Assembly (NCBI GenBank): GCA_907164885.2
Contig: OU015496.1
Coordinates: 107,305,822-107,369,821 of the forward strand
DNA: 64,000 nt
Reading direction: 5' to 3'
Source: Dolomedes plantarius
Taxonomy: Eukaryota > Arthropoda > Arachnida > Araneae > Dolomedidae
Each line of letters starts with the position of its first letter. Position 1 is the first letter of the stretch. This document shows positions 58,117 to 64,000 of this stretch, piece by piece. A model generated the notes under the pieces. That model made no database searches and had not been told where the DNA came from. It worked only from the letters and a program-made list of their open reading frames with translations. The position numbers were made by a program, and so were the translations under genes.

Positions 58117-58187
58117 CTAGCTGAAAACCCTACTTCGCTACGGAGTACATTCAAATTACATACAACGGTCAATGTATGCAATTTATG

Positions 58188-58225
<38 letters not shown>

Positions 58226-58885
58226 ATAAATACAACTATCAATGTATGCAATTGATATAAAAAAACGCAAAAATATATTTATAAAAAAATCGTAACTGAT
58301 ATTTTTATAGACAAAATAATGAAGAAAATTAAATCTAATAGAACATACTAAAGAATATAGTACAGTTTGAGGAACATTTCTTTTACCATATTTTAATATT
58401 TTTTTGGATAATGTCCAATCGTCTGCCACATTAGCAAGAAAAAAATATTTTTTTTTTTGTCCATTTCGTTGTTATGCACGTGACAAAAAATTAGTTTAAA
58501 GTATCATAAAAAGAAAAGAAACCACGTGGTCAACATTTAATAAAGTAAATTCTAAAAATTAATCTTTAAAAATTCACCAAATATCAGGAAATGGAGGTAA
58601 AGATTCGAAAAAGATTTCGTTTTAAAGGAATTTTATGATCTTTCTCGTGATATAAATTTTATAACCCTCAGATTATTATTTTAAATGCAAACTTTAAAGA
58701 ATGTTACAAAAACATCTTAAAAATTTAAAGAAATATAAGAATTTTTCAAAAATCTCTGTTAGTGCACCCCTACACTATAAGAATTGCCATGCAAAATATC
58801 AGCCCTTTAGGTCCAGCGGTTTGGTCTGTGCGTTATATGTCAGTCAGTCAGTCAGTTACGGAACTGTTTTATATATATATATAGA
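58117..58885 (-). mobile_element. Helitron family 2, complete non-autonomous copy
   Basis: Reversed, it starts TCTATATATATATATAAAAC at 58885 (A before it) and ends with CCGTAGCGAAGTAGGGTTTTC, AG and CTAG at 58117 (T after it). It is 769 bp with no Rep/helicase. An internal TA run lies at 58191-58222. Confidence 0.8.
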
Positions 58886-59289
58886 TTATATATATATGAA
58901 ATCTATATGTTATATATGTTAAATTTATATATATATAGATTATATATATAGATTTAACTAACTCTATCTATTATTAACTCTATCCACTTTTACTTTTGAA
59001 ATTACGTTCAAAATAGGGAAATTAAGGCGAAAAGGAATGCTTTTCTTTACTAACATTTACTTTTTATATTATCTTTTGAAAATGACATATAGGAATAGTA
59101 AATCTCTTAAACTGAGGATAAGTTTTGATATCTCCTGCAGTCAATAACCACAGAATTATGAAATATATTTAATTAACTCTATCAAACACTATTCATCAAC
59201 GTGATACATCTGTTTAACGAAAGAAAATTAAAACTTATTCGCAATGACACAAAACGTCCACTGCTTTATTCCGGAATTATATCAATAAC

Positions 59290-59760
59290 GTACCTGCGAA
59301 AGACATTGAGTGTTATGAATGGAATAATGCTTTCCTTCATGCAATATGCATTTGGCGGGAATAGAAACTGCTAAACAGCCCATTCACACTGGGACGAAAT
59401 TATTAGATATCTTGGGAGTAATGTAACATTGAATACCTCCGATGCTCCCTCCCTTTTATGGTGAAAAATGGTAAAGATGCCATCGCAGATTTAATAATTC
59501 AAATTATATGCATGGTGGAGGGCATTGTGTTCTCTCGTGTTCAGACATTTGATGCAATAAAGGGAATAATTTCGGGACTTAATTATCTTTTATGCACGTG
59601 GAAGTCACTTACAGCCACCGTTCAATGCCTTTTGAAAACTGCCTATTTTCATATCGAGCATAATGAATCTGCATTTGTTATTCAAATGTTGCTCAACATT
59701 TTGCATCCGGTTACCATTTTTGAGCTAAGGAAGCGTATGACTGAAACCTATTGTTTGTAA
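59290..59760 (+). other. Repeat R3, copy 2, with 100-codon ORF
   Basis: An ORF at 59458-59760 (MVKNGKDAIADLIIQIICM...) aligns in frame at its start with the end of the ORF at 54404-54832. Its later part (59580-59680) resembles DNA at 63315-63410. No domain is recognised. Confidence 0.35.
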
Positions 59761-59764
59761 ATCA

Positions 59765-60505
59765 GTTTGTTTAGGGAGAAAACTTATTGGATTTGAGTAT
59801 TTTAAAGGGGGAAACGCGTCTGAGGATTTGCAGATGAGGAAAACTAATTATTGAGGATTTCATTGAAATGTGAACAGGAAATTCTTGCTTAGATTATTAT
59901 AATATATTCTGTATAATATATTTAAATAAAGTTCTTGTCTCTAATAAAGATATAATTATAGATTCATTAAAGTTTATGGATCCGTTAGGATTATAAAAAA
60001 ATATTCAAACCATATTAAAAAATCATAAAAATCATTTAAAATTTTAAACCTTTTGTCTCCGTAACGGACAGTTCAATTCCCAACTTTAAAAATTACACAT
60101 AAACATGCTTTTTATGGTAAACGACTACTTATATGATAAAACTTACTTAAATGACTTATTATATTGCATTTTGTTTTCTGTTGATACATATAAAACACCA
60201 TCCAAAGGATCGATACGTCATTATAAAGATCTAAACGAATTTACTTAAATAAATCACTTCAATCATTCACTCTTACTCATGTTACTATCTCTTATATGCT
60301 TCCGATATTATGTGCTTTAACGTTAAAAGTTAAATACAGTGTTGTCTACCTGGTTCGTTATATCCGACAATATATTGTGACACTTATAACATGTAATGGT
60401 GAAATTAGGTAAAAGCTCCATCTTCAGTCCAGAAACATACAACAACCTAGAGTAAACCGCATCCTAGGTATTATAAAATACAAAAGAATAAATACATAAA
60501 ATACA
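59765..60505. other. No assigned feature
   Basis: No gene or repeat is identified. Confidence 0.45.
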
Positions 60506-60619
60506 TTGAAAGATGTGTTTCTCAAACTGTACTATATTAACTGTACTATATTCTTTAGTATGTTCTATTAGATTTAATTTGAATATTTTCTTCTACATTA
60601 CTTTGTGGATATAAATATA

Positions 60620-62028
60620 CACTGCTGGCCACTGAAAATGCAACACCCTGAAGGAAACATGCAAATAACATGAAATTTACAACATGCATTAGCGGAGGTG
60701 AGATATGCAAATGATTAGAATTTCAGCGCAGACGCACATCACGCGCGCCTGTGGCGCCACTTCAAAGCGCTATTTAAGGCTTGGAGATTTCGACGATTTC
60801 AAGTTCGGCAATTGTGTTTTTCTTGGGGTTTTTTCAAAAAAACGATCAATTATGCCTCGTCGAAAACAGCGATCTTCTTTTGATCAAGTATCCGAGTTCG
60901 ACAGAGGAAGGATAGTGGCCTACCGATATTGTGGATTATCTTTCAGGGAAATCGGTAGTCGTGTTGGACGAAACCAAACAACTGTAATGCGGATAGGTGA
61001 TCGTTGGATGCAGGAGGGTACGACGGACCGGCGTGTTCGATCACACCCACCTCAGCGCACCACTTCACGTGATGACAGGCAAATTGTGCGCATGGCAGTG
61101 ACGGATCACTCAGTCACATCACGAACCATAGCACAGCACATGCAGTCTGTATCGCATCATCCAGTGTCTGCGCGTACCATTCGACGCTGTTTACAGGAGA
61201 GTGGTCTGTCCGCAAGACGTCCATTGCTTTGTCTACCCTTGACGCAGAACCACAGACGTCTCCGCAGCCAATGGTGCCATGACAGAAGGATGTGGACGGC
61301 AGAATGGAATGAAATTGTCTTTACTGACGAGTCACGCTTCTGTCTGCAACACCACGATGGTCGCATTCGAGTCTGGAGACACCGTGAAGAGAGGATGCTG
61401 AACAGCTGTGATATGCACAACCACACTGGTCCTGCACCGGGTATTATGGTATGGGGCGGTATTGGATATCACTCTCGCACACCTCTAGTACGCATTGCCG
61501 GTACTTTAAACAGCCAGCGCTACATCTCCGAGGTGTTGGAGCCAGTTGACCTTCCTTACCTTCAGGGCTTGCCCACAGCCATATTTCAACAGGATAATGC
61601 GCGACCACACGTGGCACGCATTGTCCAACGGTTCTTCTTCAATCGCCAGATTGAATTGCTTCCCTGGCCGCCTCGCTCTCCGGATCTTTCGCCGATAGAA
61701 AACATGTGGTCCATGGTTGCTCTACGATTGACCCAGATTCAATCCCCAGCTGCCACAGCAGATCAACTTTGGCAACGTGTGGAAGCTGCTTGGTCTGCTG
61801 TACCCCAAGAACTCATCCAAAGTCTCTATGAATCAATGCCGAGGCGTGTGGCAGTGGTGATCTCCAGCAATGGCGATTACTCTGGCTACTGATTTTGGCA
61901 GGAACCACACTTCACAGAAGTCTATAAATTTAATCATTTGATACTTGGTCAACATGTTATCGACAAAATAAATTTTGTTGTGATATCTCTTGTCTTTCTT
62001 GGTGTTGCAATTTGGGTGGCCAGCAGTG
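60620..62028 (+). mobile_element. Complete Tc1-like transposon with intact gene
   Basis: It has about 12 bp perfect ends (CACTGCTGGCCA and its inverse), continuing imperfectly to about 28 bp (TTGCAACACC / AATGCAACACC). TA lies at 60618-60619 and 62029-62030. It is 1409 bp. The single gene is uninterrupted. Confidence 0.93.
60852..61892 (+). CDS. Tc1-family transposase (DD34E), intact, 346 aa
   Basis: It cuts and pastes the element at TA sites, acting in the nucleus. I choose the start MPRRKQRSSFDQ (60852); an in-frame upstream ATG (60705) would add 49 atypical residues. A first HTH (GLSFREIGSRVGRNQTTVMR) is followed by a basic stretch and a second HTH (SARTIRRCLQESGLSARRP). Catalytic residues are D in FTDESRF, D in FQQDNARPH and E in SPIENMW, with 34 residues between the last two. 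A VWGGIGY glycine box lies between them. It ends SSNGDYSGY with TGA. Length and motifs are normal for a complete Tc1 transposase. This is the only long intact gene in the window. Confidence 0.95.
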   Translation: MPRRKQRSSFDQVSEFDRGRIVAYRYCGLSFREIGSRVGRNQTTVMRIGDRWMQEGTTDRRVRSHPPQRTTSRDDRQIVRMAVTDHSVTSRTIAQHMQSVSHHPVSARTIRRCLQESGLSARRPLLCLPLTQNHRRLRSQWCHDRRMWTAEWNEIVFTDESRFCLQHHDGRIRVWRHREERMLNSCDMHNHTGPAPGIMVWGGIGYHSRTPLVRIAGTLNSQRYISEVLEPVDLPYLQGLPTAIFQQDNARPHVARIVQRFFFNRQIELLPWPPRSPDLSPIENMWSMVALRLTQIQSPAATADQLWQRVEAAWSAVPQELIQSLYESMPRRVAVVISSNGDYSGY

Positions 62029-62732
62029 TACGTTACGATTTTTTTTAATAGTTTTTTTTGTTTTTTTACACCAATTTCATACATTGATCGTTGCATTAAA
62101 TTTGAATGTATTCCGTAGCGAAGTACGGGTATTCAGCTAGCATGTGCATAAAAGTCAACAGAACTAGTTTTAAAAATTTCATGTGGATTTATCTTATAAA
62201 AAGAGCCAATTTGTAACAAAACATCTTATTTCTTTTTCATCAGCTAATGCACATTAATACTTACGGTACTAAGATAGTTTCTCCTTCCATTTTAAACAGA
62301 CCTGGAGTAAAAACATCTATCTGTTTAAATGTAATAATATTTGCTTATTCGATATGTTTGACAAGATCTTGTTAAACAGAACATAAGGAGATAGTTAAAT
62401 AATTTAAAATAGGAATTCTGATGCTGGATTACAATCCTTTCAATCTCATTGAGCGAGGATTAGTGAAACTTCAATTATCTTATTAAAAACTATAGAAAAA
62501 AAAACTATTGTGAAGACGTAACAGAACTAATTCCCCAATGGCATGATGAAAAATACGTATATTTTCTATGAATAATATATTTCAAAACCATTAACAATTT
62601 CAGTACCATGGTTCTCTCTTCATATCGAGCAAAGTGAATATTCATTTCATGAGCTTGTTTCAATAAGAATAAACTACAAGATAAAAATAAGTTTTTATAT
62701 ACCATGTTTTTAAATTTTCTGCTGAATCATAT

Positions 62733-63095
62733 AAACTTGACAATTCTATGTATTAATAAATACTTTTTAAAAAATTATTTGATGAATTATCCCATCAACT
62801 TGAAAGAAAATGAAGTGAATTGGAAGTTAACTTGCGTTTAACTTTTCGTTCCCATTCCGGCCGACAGATGGCTGCACCAGTCTACAAAACAAAATGAACT
62901 GAAAATAGTAAAAACATGGTAAAAATCTGCTTAAAGATGGCTAAAAGTATTAAAAAATGCATTGTCATCGTGTTCTGAGCTATTCTAAAAGTTTCAAATG
63001 TCTAGCTAGTCGGGAAGTTAGTTAAAAAATTATTGCAAGATTTGTACTGGACAAACAACAGCACACACAAACAAGAAAGCAAGTTAATAAAAATA
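62733..63095 (-). repeat. Dispersed repeat R4, copy 2
   Basis: It is the reverse complement of 5050-5395, with blocks such as GATGAATTATCCCATCAAC, GGAAGTTAACTTGCG and CTAGCTAGTCGGGAAG. Confidence 0.65.
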
Positions 63096-63689
63096 TGGTA
63101 AAAAGTAAGCCAATATCATAGTAACATAACATTTTGCATTGTTCAGTGTCAGGAACTGCAAGATTTTAAGCCGTCCAATCATGACAGGGAAATTCCTAGC
63201 TATCTTTGAAGTGGAAACAGTTTGATTATATCCGAAACATACAATTTTTCTCTTTGTCGGCAAGACTATAAGTTTATTTGTTCAAGTTTTTAGTGCAATA
63301 ATGGAAATCATTTCAAAAGTTAATTACCATTTATGAATGTGGAAATCCTTAATGGACTCCTACAACCCCTTTCCTAGCTGCTTATTTTGACGTCTAGCGT
63401 GACGATTCATCGTATTATGTCTGTATATGTTATGTAAATTGTGGGACATTTTCCATCGCTTCGTCATTTTGGGAATGCAATAAAAGTCGGGTGTTCCTGC
63501 TCGTTTTCCATAAATCATTTAGTTAAATGAAAGAAGTAGCAAATTTTCAGAATTTTCCAGGATTCAACTAATGTTTTAAAATAAAAATGTTCAATTTATA
63601 TCTATAGTTTGTTTAAAAAAATATATTTTTCAGTTGATCTGTTATAAAATCTATGAAACAGAAAACGATTCCAATGTGAATAAAATAAT

Positions 63690-64000
63690 TATGTTTCATA
63701 TGAATTACAGCTTCAACCCTCCGGGGAATGCTTTCCACAAGTTCTTGTATGACGGCTAGTGGTATTCCACTCGGCTTGTAGACATGTAAGTTCCTTCGCC
63801 GATTTTGGACGGTTTTTGCACCCTTTAATTCGGCAATTCAACTCGTCCCAGAGGTTCTCGATAGGGTTCAGGTATGGACTCTGGGCCGGCCAGTCCATTC
63901 GGTTAACCCCATTGTCACCATACCAATCCATGGTGGATCTCGCAACGTGGCAGCTGGAGTTGTCGCACTTGGAAGTAACATAGGTCCAACGCGTAAAACT
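63690..64000 (-). pseudogene. Tc1-type transposase, C-terminal part, cut by window end
   Basis: On the minus strand KCDNSSCHVARST (second catalytic Asp region, about 63950) is followed by MDWPAQSPYLNPIENLWDEL, with the catalytic Glu in NPIENLW and 34 residues between. The usual SPD is SPY here. Similarity continues through RPKSAKELTCLQAEW, then a frameshift (about 63760) precedes the GxxxLVESIPRR-like end. The N-terminal half lies outside the window. The family is different from the Tc1 copies at 50962 and 60620. Confidence 0.8.

Larger units (their letters stand above)
57050..59165 (+). repeat. Duplicated ~170 bp segment, one copy with two insertions
   Basis: The block TTTTGAAAATGACGTTCAAAATA ... 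AAGGCGAAAAGG ... ATGCTTTTCTTTACTA ... ATAGGAATAGTAAATCTC occurs once interrupted (57090-57138 plus 57987-58116) and once whole (58995-59165). The first copy received a solo LTR and, at its end, a Helitron. Confidence 0.75.
60515..62140 (+). mobile_element. Helitron family 2 fragment carrying a Tc1
   Basis: The left part (60515-60617) matches the reversed middle of 58117-58885 (CTCAAACTGTACTATATTC, TATGTTCTATTAGATTTAAT). The right part (62031-62140) has the family 2 end CCGTAGCGAAGTACGGG, TATTCAG and CTAG. The Tc1 at 60620-62028 separates them. Confidence 0.7.

Overview
This window looks like intergenic DNA from an arthropod genome, most likely an arachnid. That is inferred from the AT-rich background, the crowd of arthropod-type Tc1/mariner, piggyBac, Harbinger, pogo and Helitron elements, tRNA-derived SINEs and a gypsy-type element. 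No tools were available to confirm the species. I found no convincing host protein gene, no rRNA and no functional tRNA. Almost everything recognisable is a transposable element (TE) or a tandem repeat, and only one long intact coding region is present: a Tc1-type transposase at 60852-61892.

Layout. 1-1082: end of a piggyBac element. 1170-2937: a DD41D-type Tc1/mariner relic holding a nested pogo/Tigger relic. 5.5-6.8 kb: a ~135 bp satellite. 7302-8061: a foldback element. 8.2-9.1 kb: tandem duplications. 10128-10798: a probable solo LTR. 11487-18149: a complete but mutated LTR retrotransposon with 5 bp target duplications. 18.8-20 kb: piggyBac- and Harbinger-type MITEs. 21-29.5 kb: SINEs, a minisatellite, a 1.6 kb solo LTR and dispersed repeats. 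30.4-34.6 kb: a Tc1 relic split by a 1.5 kb solo LTR, then a DD41D relic. 35.7-36.4 kb: a TTAA MITE. 37.5-40.7 kb: a tandem Helitron array. 42-43.2 kb: a SINE and a hAT MITE. 43.6-47.5 kb: a pogo relic split by a chimeric Helitron. 47.7-49 kb: another DD41D relic. 51-53.2 kb: a broken Tc1 and a Harbinger exon. 53.3-57 kb: SINEs and a Harbinger-type element. 57.1-59.2 kb: a duplicated segment holding a solo LTR and a Helitron. 60.5-62.1 kb: a Helitron carrying the intact Tc1. 63.7-64 kb: one more Tc1 running off the end.

The main result is the LTR retrotransposon at 11487-18149. Its order is gag, protease, integrase, reverse transcriptase, RNase H, so integrase lies before RT as in Ty1/copia, although the domains are of Ty3/gypsy type. 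Its capsid region resembles a SCAN domain. Both traits are known for the Gmr1 clade, best documented in deuterostomes, and here they occur in what appears to be an arthropod. Its two LTRs differ at 10 positions, and at all 10 the 5' LTR has A or T where the 3' LTR has G or C.
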